NCBI GenBank assembly: GCA_037693485.1
Contig: CM075352.1
Span: forward strand, 25,576,001 to 25,640,000
Direction of reading: 5' to 3'
DNA: 64,000 bases
From: Kitagawia praeruptora
Taxonomy: Eukaryota; Streptophyta; Magnoliopsida; Apiales; Apiaceae
Positions 1 through 11,982 of this stretch are shown here, in pieces. The translations under genes and the position numbers were made by a program. How positions within the stretch are numbered: position 1 is the stretch's first letter; each line of letters begins with the position of its first letter. A model generated the notes under the pieces. The model saw only the letters and a program-made list of their open reading frames with translations. It was not told where the DNA came from and made no database searches.

Positions 1-924
1 TAATTACTCATGTCTGTTGGACAATAAACCTGTACTCGTAATGAACCAAGTAAAATTTATCTACTGTCTTCTATCAACAAACTTATATACCTATGAACAA
101 ACTTATTATACAGTTGTGAATATACAAAGTTGACATAATCAAACCTGAGTTACTTTCTATTGGATTAACGGTAACTGCATATACTACAAACATCCGTGTA
201 TAAATATTGACATCGAATAACTTTTTAAAAAATTATAGATCCTTAAATCAAAAACTCATAAAACAAAAACAATATGCAATAAGAAAAGAGTCATACAAAA
301 TTCACTTAAAAAAACCAAATATCAAATTCAAGACTCACAAAAATGCACTGCCGTTGTGTTGCTCATCATAATGTGTTGCTCTCTTAGAACTTCAATCACA
401 CGGTTAACTGCAAAACCAAAAAACATCTCTAAACCAAGCCACACAAACCAAATTAAACTTGCATCAACAATCACACAAACCAAAATAATTAACAATAATC
501 TTGGTAAAATTGATTCATGTACTTACTCTCATAATAAAACTATCATATCTATTAATCGTTGTCTTAAAAAGATTAATTATCAAAAAATAGTTACGAAAAA
601 TACCTAAAATTGGCAATTTTTAAACTTGTTTTCTTGGACAAATGATCAAACACCTCCTCTGCAAAGTTGAAACTGCATTCAAAATAAGAACTAAGCATTA
701 CAAAGTATTCAAAAGAAGAAAATAGTTGAGAAAAAAAAACCTAAAATCAACAATTCTCTTGTATAAATAATCAAACAGCTCCACTGCAAGATTGAAATTG
801 CATTCAAAATAAGAACAAAGTACTAAAGTCGTATTTCATAATATCAAATTAAAGGAAAGAGACTAATAGAAAGATAAATGGTGAAAAAGGGGAGCAAAAA
901 TTGAATAGAGAAAAAGGAAGAGAG
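1..924. other. Intergenic AT-rich DNA, no gene seen
   Basis: The stretch is AT-rich. The only open frame of any length (356-607) has the Lys/Asn/Ile/Thr-rich composition of random AT-rich DNA and no recognisable domain. No repeat ends were identified. The last five bases (920-924, gagag) are the left target-site duplication of the element that follows. Confidence 0.5.
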
Positions 925-1458
925 TGTTAGGTTAGGGGACTTACACAATCCGAGATTCACAATCACCAATACAGAGCGCGCACACACACCAATCAATAAT
1001 TGACAAGATCTACCACAGCGCAAAACAAGAACACACAAATACTTGACATGGAAACACCCACGCCCCAAACTCGTATTATTAATCTTAACAATAATCAACA
1101 ATACATCAAAACAATAACACCTTAACGGTGTCCCAACCCGATACTTGAGCCAACAATGCTCAAGCATCTCGCAAACAATACTTAAGACTACATCTCTTAA
1201 GTTTTCACACATCAAACAAATACAATATGACTATGTATATATAGTCATCCAAAACTTAGCCACCAAGACTTACCATACTTGTTCTACAAGTCTTACCATA
1301 CTTGTTATACAAGCCTTCCAATTCTTGGCGCCTAATTTCCAAACTTTGTGATCAAGACATACCATATATAATAATTGTCTACACATACAATTATTACCTT
1401 ACCAATATATATCTTAAAACACCCAAGCCCATAACACATATTGGGTTGAAACCCAACA
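925..1458 (-). repeat. 3' LTR of the TRIM-like element
   Basis: This LTR is 534 bp and near-identical to 1994-2529. It is the 3' LTR because the purine-rich tract abuts its inner edge in minus-strand orientation. Confidence 0.88.
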
Positions 1459-1993
1459 ATCCTCCCCTTCAACCCAATACCCACATCGGATTGAACGGTA
1501 ACCAATCAAGCCATTGACGTCCATTCGCCAACGCCTCCCCTCGAACAAGAATCTCCTCGTCTTGCTCTTCCAAACATTGAGTGTCGCTAAAACCCATATA
1601 GTGACCCTCCAAACCACCCAAACCATCGTTCTTCACCATAACGATGTATCCATCTACAAAATCACGTGCATCAACCACCACGAGTGCCCTTCCACATGTT
1701 GAGTCACCCGATCCTTGCTTTCACAATCCTTCGGTCTCCTGAAGAAAATCCGTAGTATCATCCGAACAGTTCACCTGGTTGATCAAGCCATTGAAACAAT
1801 TGCGATGACCTCTTCCATCTTCTTCCATCTCGAGTCCGAACACAGGATTGATCCACGGTGCAAGCCAACCTCCAAACCGCACGTAACTTTGTCTCTACCC
1901 GCTTTAGTAGCAATCTCCTTGTCAACAAATCCTTCTCGAACTTTCCCTCAACCTCCTCAATCACGAACCCAAACCTTGGCTCTTGATACCACT

Positions 1994-2529
1994 TGTTAGG
2001 TTAGGGGACTTACACACAATTCGAGATTCACAATCACCAATACAGAGCGCGCACACACACCAATCAATAATTAACAAGATCTACCAAAGCGCAAAACAAG
2101 AACACACAAATACTTGACGTGGAAACACCCACGCCCCAAACTCGTATTATTAATCTTAACAATAATTAACAATACATCAAAACAATAACACCTTAACGGT
2201 GTCCCAACCCGATACTTGAGCCAATAATGCTCAAGCATCTCGCAAACAATACTTAAGACTACATCTCTTAAGTTTTCACACATCAAACAAATACAATATG
2301 ACTATGTATATATAGTCATCCAAAACTTAGCCACCAAGACTTACCATACTTGTTCTACAAGTCTTACCATACTTGTTATACAAGCCTTCCAATTCTTGGC
2401 ACCTAATTTCCAAACTTTGTGATCAAGACATACCATATATAATAATTGTCTACACATAGAATTATTACCTTACCAATATATATCTTAAAACACCCAAGCC
2501 CATAACACATATTGGGTTGAAACCCAACA
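1994..2529 (-). repeat. 5' LTR of the TRIM-like element
   Basis: This LTR is 536 bp. Its inner edge abuts the tRNA-Met-type primer binding site (1978-1991), which makes it the 5' LTR of the minus-strand element. Confidence 0.88.
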
Positions 2530-3630
2530 GAGAGAGAGCAGGCGAATGAGTACCTCATGTATTAAATTTAATTTAGTTTCAAATTTGAATGATCAAGGGG
2601 ACTTTGCTTCAATACCGGTACAGTGTAATTAATTTTCCTCTATATAACGGGGGAGACGGTGGCAATTCATGTAATTGTTGTAAAACTTGAGGGTGAAGAC
2701 TTGTCATTGAATTTTACTGTAGAAATCAGGCAGCAGGAACTATAATATAAAGAGATTATATCACTCAAATTAAAAACTTACTATTTTAGCACGGAACAAC
2801 AATAAATTGAAGACATCTATTACTAATCATATCAAATTTGTAGCACACAACAAACCACAATCACTACAATAATGACACAATCAACATAATCTGACTTTTA
2901 AACAAATTGACATATACAAAAGTCTTTTAAACATTTAATCAAACAGTTGGTGTGCAAATGTTTTAAACATGAACAAATAATATAATAAAATCTACATGAA
3001 CTTGACCACTCAATCTCAATGAGATGATCGAACACTTGACCACTCAAAAAATCGTCAAAATTTATGAACACATCACGTGAAACAACATAAACAAATATTA
3101 TTAGTATATGGATGCTTAGAAGGGGTAGATGTACTTACAAACATTAGAGAGTAAAGGGGCAGATGTACCCAAATCGGCTGCTACCATCGACTGAAGTTCA
3201 TCTATCTTGATGGATTCATTATTCATACCGTTCATCGACTGAAATAACAAACAAAACAAATTAGATCTAAAACAATAAAATCTCTATAAAAAAATGTTGA
3301 GTATTTACATCACTCATTAATCAAGGAAAAGTAAAGATAAAAAGGATTTTACATACCTGGATGGTTTTTGAAATGAAGAAAATCATTCATTCACTAATTT
3401 CCTAATGACCATGCACAAAATCTATAAAAATGAAATTATGTTATCACCCTAACCGGAAGGAATGTGCTTACTAACAACGTGTTTAAAGAATGTTTGACAA
3501 ATATTTAAGATCAAATGTTTGATTTTTTCCTCCCTTTATAATTTGTACCGGCTCATTTCATTAAACTGAACTCCTGGGTTGGTATTATAAAGTATTTTGA
3601 TCGTGGTAGTTAACAAATGAAGTAAGAACA
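2530..3630. other. Intergenic DNA with two weak possible minus-strand exons
   Basis: No gene is identified. On the minus strand, 3139-3238 is open, preceded by a polypyrimidine-AG acceptor (TTATTTCAG) and followed by a GTAAGT donor. It would encode a short acidic peptide beginning SMNGMNNESIKIDELQ. Upstream on the minus strand, a second piece ends at 3357 with a GTATG donor. I do not recognise the peptide. These could be exons of an unrecognised gene, a captured fragment, or chance. Confidence 0.25.
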
Positions 3631-4426
3631 TTTATGTGGAAGCTCGTTAACATAGCCCCAACCATGGATTTATTAAAATTCACCGGCAATGTTCATGCTT
3701 TGATTATAGATTCTAGAAAACCACACACACATTTAATAGATAAACTTTGAACCATTTACATAGTAGAATACATGATACATACAATAATAAATGAAATTTT
3801 TATGTAAATTAATTTGCTTCCATTTTAATGCAATGGTCCTGAATCCTGATATGGTTAGTCATTGGTAACCATAACGAACATGACAAGTTACGTACTGGTA
3901 ATTCATGCGAGGAAGGTTACTCGATCTATTGCTAAAAACCAAACACACACTTACATGTTCATGTGACTGAAGAATCACTACATATTGCAAAATTATCAGT
4001 GACATGAACAGAAGGTGCACATTAAAATTATCTATTTATGTGGAAGCTCGTTAACATAGCCCCAACCATGGCTTTATTAAAATCCACCGGCAATGTTCAT
4101 GCTTTGATTATAGATTCTAGAAAACCACACACACATTTAATAGATAAACTTTGAACCATTTACATAGTAGAATACATGATACATACAATAATAAATGAAA
4201 TTTTTATGTAAATTAATTTGCTTCCATTTTAATGCAATGGTCCTGAATCCTGATATGGTTAGTCATTGGTAACCATAACGAACATGACACGTTACGTACT
4301 GGTAATTCATGCGAGGAAGGTTACTCGATCTATTGCTAAAAACCAAACACACACTTACATGTTCATGTGACTGAAGAATCACTACATACTGCAAAATTAT
4401 CAGTGACATGAACAGAAGGTGCACAT
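3631..4426. repeat. Tandem duplication, two 392-bp copies, period 404 bp
   Basis: Copies at 3631-4022 and 4035-4426 are separated by 12 bp. By eye they differ at only about four positions (for example ggatttatt/ggctttatt and catattgc/catactgc), so the duplication is recent. The unit has no recognised coding content. The second copy runs into a run of about ten C residues (4427-4438). Confidence 0.92.
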
Positions 4427-5129
4427 GCCCCCCCCCCCCAAAACCCATCCCCATCCTTTCCTTTCTTAATTACTACTCCATTCACATTATTTCGCTCTCA
4501 CCTTATTTTAAAATTACTACATCTGTTCATTCTGATACCTATATAAAAAAAGAAGAAGATGGTCCACTTTTCTATCACAGTTTACCCTACTTTTATTCAT
4601 GAAATGAGGTACTTCTATACAAGTTGGGGATTTTACAGAAACAGCCTCCCAACTTTTTGAGTAGGAGCATAATTTATTTATATCTTATCCTTTCCAAATT
4701 TTGCTTTAAACGGGATATACTAGATACGTTTGGTTTAGTTTGATTTAGGTACTTCTATAATGTTATTTCTTGGTTGATAAAAGTGGTTATATATTTTTAT
4801 TTTAAAATCTACAACGTGTTAAGTGACAAAAAAGGTAGGACAAAACATTAGTACAAAATTGACTTTTTACATCCCACATGTAAAAGGACGACGTATATGA
4901 TAATTTTATACATCAATTTTTTTCTTATCGACATATAAATTTAAAATACGTTGGTTCTTTCTCAACCGCACCGCCATATAAAGTCTCAATTTATATGTCG
5001 AACTTGTATTACCCAACGTATAAAGTAGCAATTTTTACGTCACTATGTATATACCCCGTCCCCCGACGTATAAAACCTTTAATTAACGAAGGCTCCCGGT
5101 CCCTGGCAAACGTATGCCAGGGACCTCTT
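4427..5129. other. Non-coding AT-rich DNA with repeated acgtataaa-type words
   Basis: A C-tract at 4427-4438 is followed by AT-rich DNA. Between about 4870 and 5080 the words acgtata, acatataaa and acgtataaa recur in both orientations, as in a decayed foldback or MITE, but I could not define ends. At about 5098-5127 a short hairpin (ggtccctgg ... ccagggacc) precedes the larger foldback. No coding region is seen. Confidence 0.4.
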
Positions 5130-5455
5130 ATTTAACATACGGTTTCTGGACCGTTGGATGGTTGATCCAACGGCTGTGATTTAAAAAAAACAACACCGTA
5201 CCGCATAAACTTTCTGCGGTACGGAGTAATTACCAAAATGCCCCCCTGTTTTCACATAAAAAATCTACTGTTCACCGTACCGCAGAAACCGCAGAAAGTT
5301 TCTGCGGTACGTGAACAGTAAGGACATTTTGGTAATTACTCCGTACCGCATAAAGTTTATGCGGTACGGTACGAATTTTTTTTAAATCAGAGCCGTTGGA
5401 TAACGATCCAACGGCTCTAAAATAGTATGCCAAATAAACTGTCGGTGGCATGACT
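5130..5455. repeat. Foldback (MITE-like) repeat with nested palindromes
   Basis: Two arms of about 150 bp are imperfect reverse complements around a centre near 5300. Each arm contains a local hairpin (ccgttgga ... tccaacgg) and a second hairpin built from gtaccgca ... tgcggtac. The centre is itself a palindrome (ttcacgtaccgcagaaac type). The whole unit could extrude as a multi-stem cruciform. No target duplication could be fixed with confidence. It ends about 80 bp upstream of the TFIIA-L-like leader. Confidence 0.75.
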
Positions 5456-5539
5456 AGTGAAATTGTCACAACAGGCCTATTTACTAAATCAATTGCACAA
5501 TGTACTTGACATGACCGGACCCCATTAACGAAAAGTGTA

Positions 5540-5859
5540 ATTTAAAACCTTTGCTCCATTGTTCACTCCCGCTGTTGCTGTTGCTTCAATGGTCTCTCTC
5601 TCTAAATCTCTCTCGCTAGCTTACTCTCCCCAAACATTTTCAGCACCATTAAGATCACTTTCTCCTCAACAAGATCTATACTGTCTTCATCTCTTTCAAT
5701 TTCGTCACAATTTCACTCCGATTAACCAGAAAAATGGCGAGTTCGATGGCGACGAGCGGCGTGTACATCCAAGTCATCGAAGATGTTATCAACAAGATTC
5801 ACGATGAGTTTGTATCGAACGGTGGGCCCGGCAACGCCGTTCTTGTCGAGCTTCAAGGA
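5540..5859 (+). pseudogene. TFIIA large-subunit (TFIIA-L) leader and exon 1, part of a chimeric gene-fragment locus
   Basis: An ATG at 5734 opens 42 codons (5734-5859) matching the N-terminus of the plant general transcription factor TFIIA alpha/beta precursor: MASS..TSGVYI.VIEDVI followed by NGGPG and a terminal VELQG. The family protein forms a helical bundle and then a beta-barrel that contacts TBP on the promoter. A canonical donor (GTAATG) starts at 5860, exactly where the family has an intron. The matching acceptor and exon 2 lie at 16191, because two copia retrotransposons sit in the intron. Pyrimidine-rich sequence at about 5545-5733 looks like a genuine 5' leader. Exon 1 is intact, but exon 2 is frameshifted and the rest of the gene is replaced by parts of other genes, so I call the locus a pseudogene. 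Confidence 0.85.
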
Positions 5860-6051
5860 GTAATGTTTTAAACACTAGATTATTGTTTGTTGTTTTAATT
5901 TTATGTTTGAGTTTGTTAATTGAGTGATTGTGTTTGTTGTGAATTGAGTATATTGTGTTTGAATTATGTGAAATTAGTTGATTAGGGTTACTTAGGTTTG
6001 GTTGGGTTTTTTTTTTTTGAATTGATGTGGATGAAATTGTGGGTTTTGTGG
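5860..6051 (+). other. Start of TFIIA-L intron 1
   Basis: T-rich sequence follows the GTAATG donor, including a T run at about 6007-6018. It ends in tgtgg (6047-6051), the left target-site duplication of the Retrofit-like element. The intron resumes at 16158 with the second tgtgg and ends in an AG at 16189-16190. Confidence 0.75.
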
Positions 6052-6286
6052 TGTTAGAGAAAGTAGTTAGCTATCTATAAAGTAGTTATAACAGATGTAT
6101 TGATAACTTTTGTATTAGACAACTAGCATCTTATAATATGGTGCTAGCCTAGCAAGTATGATGGTGGTATGGTGGCTAGGCTGTCATGTTCCTCATCTAA
6201 CCATAGTCTGTAACATCTTCATCTATATAAACTAATGCAGCCCAATCTTATGGGTATGCACTTGAGCATCTTGTATTGTTTTAACA
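6052..6286 (+). repeat. 5' LTR of the Retrofit/Ale-like element
   Basis: This LTR is 235 bp and near-identical to 15923-16157. The tRNA-Met-type primer binding site follows at once (6287-6300). Confidence 0.92.
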
Positions 6287-6340
6287 TGGTATCAAGAGCC
6301 TAAATAGGATTAATCTCCATTTTTTTTTCCTTTCCCCTCT

Positions 6341-6585
6341 ATGGCTGCTTCACTATCATCTTCTTCTTCTTTAACATCTGGTTCCTCTTTATCCACTCAG
6401 ATGCAAACCAAAAATATTTTTCATATGGTTTCTGTCAAATTAGACGGTCCTAATTATCTCCTTTGGAGGGCTCAATTTGTTCCAACCTTACGTGGTTTTC
6501 GGCTCCTTGGATATGTCGATGGAACATTCCCATGCCCAGTATCAAATGTGCCAGCCATAACCTCTGGTGCTTCACCTGTCACAAC
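6341..6585 (+). pseudogene. Gag N-terminus of the Retrofit/Ale-like element (split by insertion)
   Basis: The frame opens at 6341 with a Ser-rich start, then the copia gag signature NYLLWRAQFVPTLRG, which belongs to the UBN2/retrotran_gag N-terminal fold, and the GYVDGT motif. It runs cleanly up to the acaac target duplication (6581-6585) of the Tork-like insertion. The same frame resumes at 11983 with the duplicated acaac, so the break comes only from that insertion. Confidence 0.88.
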
Positions 6586-7249
6586 TGATGGGATAAAACT
6601 GATCCCAAACGATTAATTAGAATCAAGAACACAGCAGAAATATTAATCACGAAAAACTCCAGAAAAACGCAGAGACGTTTTACGTGGAAAACCCCTTCGA
6701 TGTGAAGAGTAAAAACCACGGGACGATTAGGAGTCCACCCAAGTGTTTACTATGATTAAAAGGAGGTTACACAAACCCTAATCCAATTCTCAATGAGTTC
6801 ACAATTTTAAACTCATTAGAACATAATCATAATGAACTAAAACAAAAAGAGAGATCTGAGAAGAAATCACCCGAAAATCAGCCTCTATACCAGCAGCTAT
6901 ATCTCCCTGACCACAGCTCTAATCAACACCAAATTCTCACAGAATCAAGCCCCTGATGTCCCTGGACTGCTGTCAAAATTTGAGCAAAAACGGACCACAA
7001 ATAGGCTATGAACTGATGCAATATCTGAAGACTGTTCTGAGCAGAAAATGCAGAAAAGCTTCTGTGAAAAATCTGATTTCTGGTACTGTTTTCTTCTCTG
7101 TTTTTCTCAGCAATAATACCAACCCACCGAAAGAAAAAAAAACACACTCAAGAGGTTTAGAAGTCAATAATAGACTGAAGAATAACTTTCCAAAAGTATT
7201 ATATCAAATTGGGATTTTTCCACATAGGAAGGGACCCATATTCCCAACA
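6586..7249 (-). repeat. 3' LTR of the Tork/Tnt1-like element
   Basis: This LTR is 664 bp, apparently identical to 11319-11982. The adjacent polypurine tract marks it as the 3' LTR. Open frames here (such as 6956-7336 on the plus strand) are LTR sequence, not genes. Confidence 0.92.
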
Positions 7250-7265
7250 AATCTCCCCCTCCCGA

Positions 7266-10200
7266 CTATGAGGAAGTGGCTGCCATTCCGGCAAGCGTAC
7301 GACAAGTCTCAAACTTACCTCGTGGCAACGCCTTAGTCATCATATCGGAACCATTGTCATCCGTGTGAATTTTCTGAAATTCCAGAAACTTTGCTTCAAG
7401 AACATCACGAATCCAATGGTACCTCACATCTATATGTTTGGACTTGGCATGGAAGGTAGAATTCTTTGCAAGATGAATTGCACTTTGACTATCACAGAAC
7501 AACACATAGTTTTTCTGCGTAAAACCAAGTTGTCGAACAAAACGCTTCATCCAAAGTAATTCTTTACTTGCCTCTGTAGCAGCGATAAATTCAGATTCAG
7601 TGGTTGATAAAGCCACGCATTTTTGCAGCCTAGATTGCCATGAAACAGCTCCTCCTGCAAATGTAATCAGATACCCCGATGTAGACCTCCTGGAATCGAT
7701 ATCCCCAGCCATATCGGAATATGAATAGCCTATAAGAACAGCCTTATCAATGCCAAAACACAACTTCATATCAGCAGTCCCGCGCAAGTACTTCATAATC
7801 CATTTCACGGCACTCCAATGCTCTTTTCCCGGATTAGAAAGGAACCTACTGACCAAGCCAACGGCGTGAGCTATATCGGGCCTTGTGCACACCATTGCGT
7901 ACATCAAACTACCCACCGCTGAAGCATAAGGAACATTTTCCATAATTTCAATATCTTCGTCGGTGGTAGGACATTGTTCGGTAGACAATTTAAAATGCAT
8001 ACCAAGAGGAGTACGAACTGATTTTGCCTTATCCATGTTGAACCTTCGAAGCACTTTGTTGACATAAGCTTCTTGAGACAACCACAATCTTCGAACTTTT
8101 CGATCTCGAATTATCCGAATGCCCAAAATCTGATTTGCAGCCCCAAGTTCCTTCATAGAAAAAGTCAGATTTAATTGCTCTTTTAAATTAGCAATTCGAC
8201 TTTTATTTTGCCCGACGATAAGCATATCATCAACATAAAGTAGCAAAATAATAAAATCATCTTCAGCAAATCTTTTCAAGAACACACAATGATCACATGA
8301 AGTCTTTTTATAGCCTTGCTCCCCCATAAAGGAATCAAACTTGCGATACCATTGTCTTGGAGCTTGTTTTAAGCCATACAAGCTCTTCTTCAATTTGCAC
8401 ACATAATCTTCTTTGCCACTAACTTTGAAGCCTTCTGGTTGTTCCATGTAAATGTCTTCTTCAAGATCTCCGTGAAGGAAGGCGGTCTTCACATCTAGTT
8501 GTTCAATCTCTAAATCTAGGCTAGCAGCAAGACCCAAAATAACTCTAATTGAGGACATCTTGACAACTGGTGAAAAAATCTCATCAAAGTCTATCCCTTT
8601 TCTTTGATTGCAACCCTTAACAACAAGTCTCGCTTTGTATCGAGGCTTCATTGCATTTGCATCTTGCTTTTGCTTGTACACCCACCGATTTTTCAAAACC
8701 TTCTTGCCTTTTGGAAGTTCTACAAGATCAAATGTGTCATTATCATGCAATGCCTTAATTTCTTCTTTCATTGCAGCCATCCAACACTGTTTGTCATCAC
8801 TTTCCACAGCTTCCCTAAAGGATTCAGGTTCTCCCCCATCAGTTAGGAGAATATAATCAGAAGAAGGATATTTAGTAGAAGGATTTCGGTCCCTGGTAGA
8901 CCGTCTTACGGGAGCTTGCTGATTTTCAGGAGACCGGTGATGATCATTCCCATTAGTGTCATCATCATCATCATTATCATCATGTTGCTCATGATCATTA
9001 CCTCCAAAATCATTATGATGTTCTTCGTTAGCCGGTGTAGGCATAGAACTCAACGGGGGCAGCTCTAAATCAACCAAGTCGTAACCTTGGTGAGAAGTAG
9101 TCTCTTGAGCTTTTTGAATATTTTCAATTGTTTGATCTTCAACAAACACAACATCTCTGCTCCGGATCAGTTTCTTGCTCACGGGATCATAGAATCTATA
9201 GCCAAATTGATCTTGACCATAGCCAACAAAAACACATTCCCGAGTCTTCGAATCAAGCTTCGATCTTTCATCATTCGGAACATGTACAAATGCCTTGCAA
9301 CCAAACACTCGCAAGTGATTGTAAGAGACCTCCTTGTCAAGCCAAACATGATCAGGAACATCACCATTTAATGAAGCACAAGGAGACATATTAATTACAT
9401 GGGCAGCGGTATACAAAGCTTCGCCCCAAAAAATTCTGGGCAGTTTTGACTCGGACAGCATGCACCGAATTCGTTCCAGGAGCGTTCTATTCATCCTCTC
9501 TGCCATTCCATTCAGTTGTGGAGTCTTCTTAGGTGTACGTTGATGCCTTATGCCCAATGACTTGCAATAAACATCCAACGGACCAATATATTCACCACCA
9601 TTATCGGAACGAATGCACTTCAATTTTCTGCCCGTTTGTCTTTCTGCTAGAGCTTGAAATTGTTTAAATACATCAAGCACCTGGTCTTTAGTTTTCAAAG
9701 TATACACCCATAATTTTCTTGAACAATCATCAATAAAGGTTACAAAATAGAGTGCACCACTAAAAGTTTTAACCTTTAAAGGACCACAAACATCAGAATG
9801 TACAAGATCAAGCAAACCTGATTTTCTTGACGGAGGATGTTTCTTGAACGAAACTCGATTTTGTTTTCCAGCAAAACAATGAGAACACTTGTCCAACTTT
9901 GTGCTCTTCAAATCTGGAAGTGCCTCCTTCTTCATCAAGATGCTCATCCCTTTTTCACTCATATGGTTAAGCCTCCTATGCCAAAGCTTTGCTAGATCAT
10001 CACTTGCAACATTTACACTATCGGTGGAAATTGTGGCTTGCAAGAAATATAGGCTTGTGTTCTTCTTCCCATGAGCTAGAACCAAATTGCCTCTTGAGAG
10101 TTTCCATTGACCACCTTTGAAGGTGTTACAAAAACCTTCATCATCGAGCTTGCCGGTGGAGATTAAATTCAACCGAATATCCGGTACGTGTCTAACATCC

Positions 10201-11276
10201 TTGAGCACCAACTTGGCTCCAATATCAGTTACTAAACAAACATCTCCAACACCTACAACTTGAGCCAAATTATCATTACCCATCTTCAATACCCCGTAGT
10301 CACCCGGTGTGTAAGATGTAAAAAATTCTTTCCTTGATGTCACATGTTTTGAAGCCCCACTATCAATCACCCAACTTGTTTCAAAATCAGCTAGGTTCAC
10401 ATAATTCTCATCATGTACAATGATAAGATCATCACTTGTTGCAGTTGCGGCTCGATCACCACTGTCTTGATCTTTCTGATCTTGCTTCTTATCTTGCTTG
10501 CCATTACCACCTTTGTTTTCTCTTTTCCACTTGTAGCAATATTTCTGGATATGACCAGTTTTATCACAATAGTGGCATTTTAAATTTTTGTACCTCCCAC
10601 GGGACTTGCTTCTGCTTTTATCTCTGACACCCGGACCTCTACTTCTACCCCTTCCTCTATTTTCTGCTACATAAGCTTCTTCAGAGGAAGTTGATACACC
10701 ATGAGATTTCTTTCTCATCTCCTCATTTAAGATCCCCACCTTTGCCAAATCCAAGGTGATTTTGCCTTGCGGTGCAGAGTTACAAAGTGTCATTCTAAAA
10801 GTGTCCCACGATTCAGGAAGAGTGCCAAGCAAGAGCAGCCCCTGCACTTCGCTGTCGAACTTAATTTCCATTGCGGACAACTGCTGAATAACGCCATGAA
10901 AATCATTCAAATGATCGGACAAAGCCATTCCTTCTTTGTACTTTAATCCCATAAGTTGCTTAATAAGAAACAACTTATTATTTCAAGATTTATTTGCATA
11001 AAGAGAATCCAGTTTCAGCCACAGAGTTTTTGCGTGAACTTCGTCATTAATATGGTTCAAAATATTATCATCAACCTATTGACGAATAAAACCACAAACT
11101 TGTTCATGCTCAAATTCCCATTGCGCATCTGTTTTTCCTTCCGGTTTATCAGTAGCAAACACAGGTAAATGCCAACTTTTAACATACAACAAATCTTTCA
11201 TTTTTCGTTTCCAGAGATGGTAATTATTGCCATTCAAACTGACCATTCTGCTCGTGTTTATATTACTCGAATCCAT
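7266..11276 (-). pseudogene. Gag-pol of the Tork/Tnt1-like element, two nonsense codons in gag
   Basis: The frame starts with ATG at 11276 (MDSSNINTSRMVSLNGNNY) and is about 1337 codons. Two in-frame stops occur in gag: TAG at 11076-11078 and TGA at 10983-10985. From 10973 the remaining 1235 codons are open. Domains in order are a gag helical region, CCHC knuckle CHYCDKTGHIQKYC, protease WVIDSGASKHVTS, integrase zinc region WHRRLNHMSEKGM, integrase core (HSDVCGPL, RSDNGGEYIG, NGMAERMNRT), reverse transcriptase (QLDVKTAFLHGDLEED and LLYVDDMLIVGQ) and RNase H (LSTTESEFIAA). An Asp/Asn-rich spacer separates integrase from reverse transcriptase. The stops should block full-length Gag, so the element probably needed Gag in trans, or the stops arose after insertion. 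Confidence 0.92.
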
Positions 11277-11318
11277 GGAGTAATCTACTACAATTAAACC
11301 ACAGCTCTGATACCAAGA

Positions 11319-11982
11319 TGATGGGATAAAACTGATCCCAAACGATTAATTAGAATCAAGAACACAGCAGAAATATTAATCACGAAAAACTCCAGAAAAA
11401 CGCAGAGACGTTTTACGTGGAAAACCCCTTCGATGTGAAGAGTAAAAACCACGGGACGATTAGGAGTCCACCCAAGTGTTTACTATGATTAAAAGGAGGT
11501 TACACAAACCCTAATCCAATTCTCAATGAGTTCACAATTTTAAACTCATTAGAACATAATCATAATGAACTAAAACAAAAAGAGAGATCTGAGAAGAAAT
11601 CACCCGAAAATCAGCCTCTATACCAGCAGCTATATCTCCCTGACCACAGCTCTAATCAACACCAAATTCTCACAGAATCAAGCCCCTGATGTCCCTGGAC
11701 TGCTGTCAAAATTTGAGCAAAAACGGACCACAAATAGGCTATGAACTGATGCAATATCTGAAGACTGTTCTGAGCAGAAAATGCAGAAAAGCTTCTGTGA
11801 AAAATCTGATTTCTGGTACTGTTTTCTTCTCTGTTTTTCTCAGCAATAATACCAACCCACCGAAAGAAAAAAAAACACACTCAAGAGGTTTAGAAGTCAA
11901 TAATAGACTGAAGAATAACTTTCCAAAAGTATTATATCAAATTGGGATTTTTCCACATAGGAAGGGACCCATATTCCCAACA
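11319..11982 (-). repeat. 5' LTR of the Tork/Tnt1-like element
   Basis: This LTR is 664 bp, beside the tRNA-Met-type primer binding site at 11304-11315. Its outer edge abuts the second acaac target-duplication copy. Confidence 0.92.

Larger units (their letters stand above)
925..2529 (-). mobile_element. TRIM-like non-autonomous LTR retrotransposon
   Basis: Two direct LTRs (925-1458 and 1994-2529, about 535 bp each) flank only 535 bp of internal DNA. Both LTRs begin TGTTAG and end CCCAACA on the plus strand. The element reads on the minus strand. The primer binding site, complementary to initiator-Met tRNA (minus strand TGGTATCAAGAGCC), lies at 1978-1991 beside the right LTR. A purine-rich tract (minus strand GGGGAGGAT) lies at about 1459-1475 beside the left LTR. 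A 5-bp target duplication, gagag, flanks it (920-924 and 2530-2534). No gag or pol is encoded, so proteins must come from another element. The LTRs differ at roughly 9 positions by eye, about 1.6 %, which points to a fairly recent insertion. Confidence 0.88.
6586..11982 (-). mobile_element. Ty1/copia retrotransposon, Tork/Tnt1-like, nested in Retrofit gag
   Basis: LTRs of 664 bp lie at 6586-7249 and 11319-11982. I found no difference between them by eye. The target duplication is acaac (6581-6585 and 11983-11987). The element reads on the minus strand. Its primer binding site (minus strand TGGTATCAGAGC) lies at 11304-11315 beside the right (5') LTR. Its polypurine tract (minus strand GGGAGGGGGAGATT) lies just inside the left (3') LTR at 7250-7264. 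One gag-pol frame fills the interior. Identical LTRs imply a very recent insertion, yet gag carries two stop codons. Confidence 0.93.

Noticed and set aside
844..1215. 123-codon minus-strand ORF
   Set aside because: It lies almost wholly in the TRIM LTR and recurs in the second LTR. It is LTR sequence.
5559..5807. 82-codon ORF starting in the TFIIA-L leader
   Set aside because: It overlaps the TFIIA-L start in another frame. The conserved protein is in the frame starting at 5734.
6956..7336. 126-codon plus-strand ORF
   Set aside because: Antisense to the Tork LTR and repeated in the other LTR.
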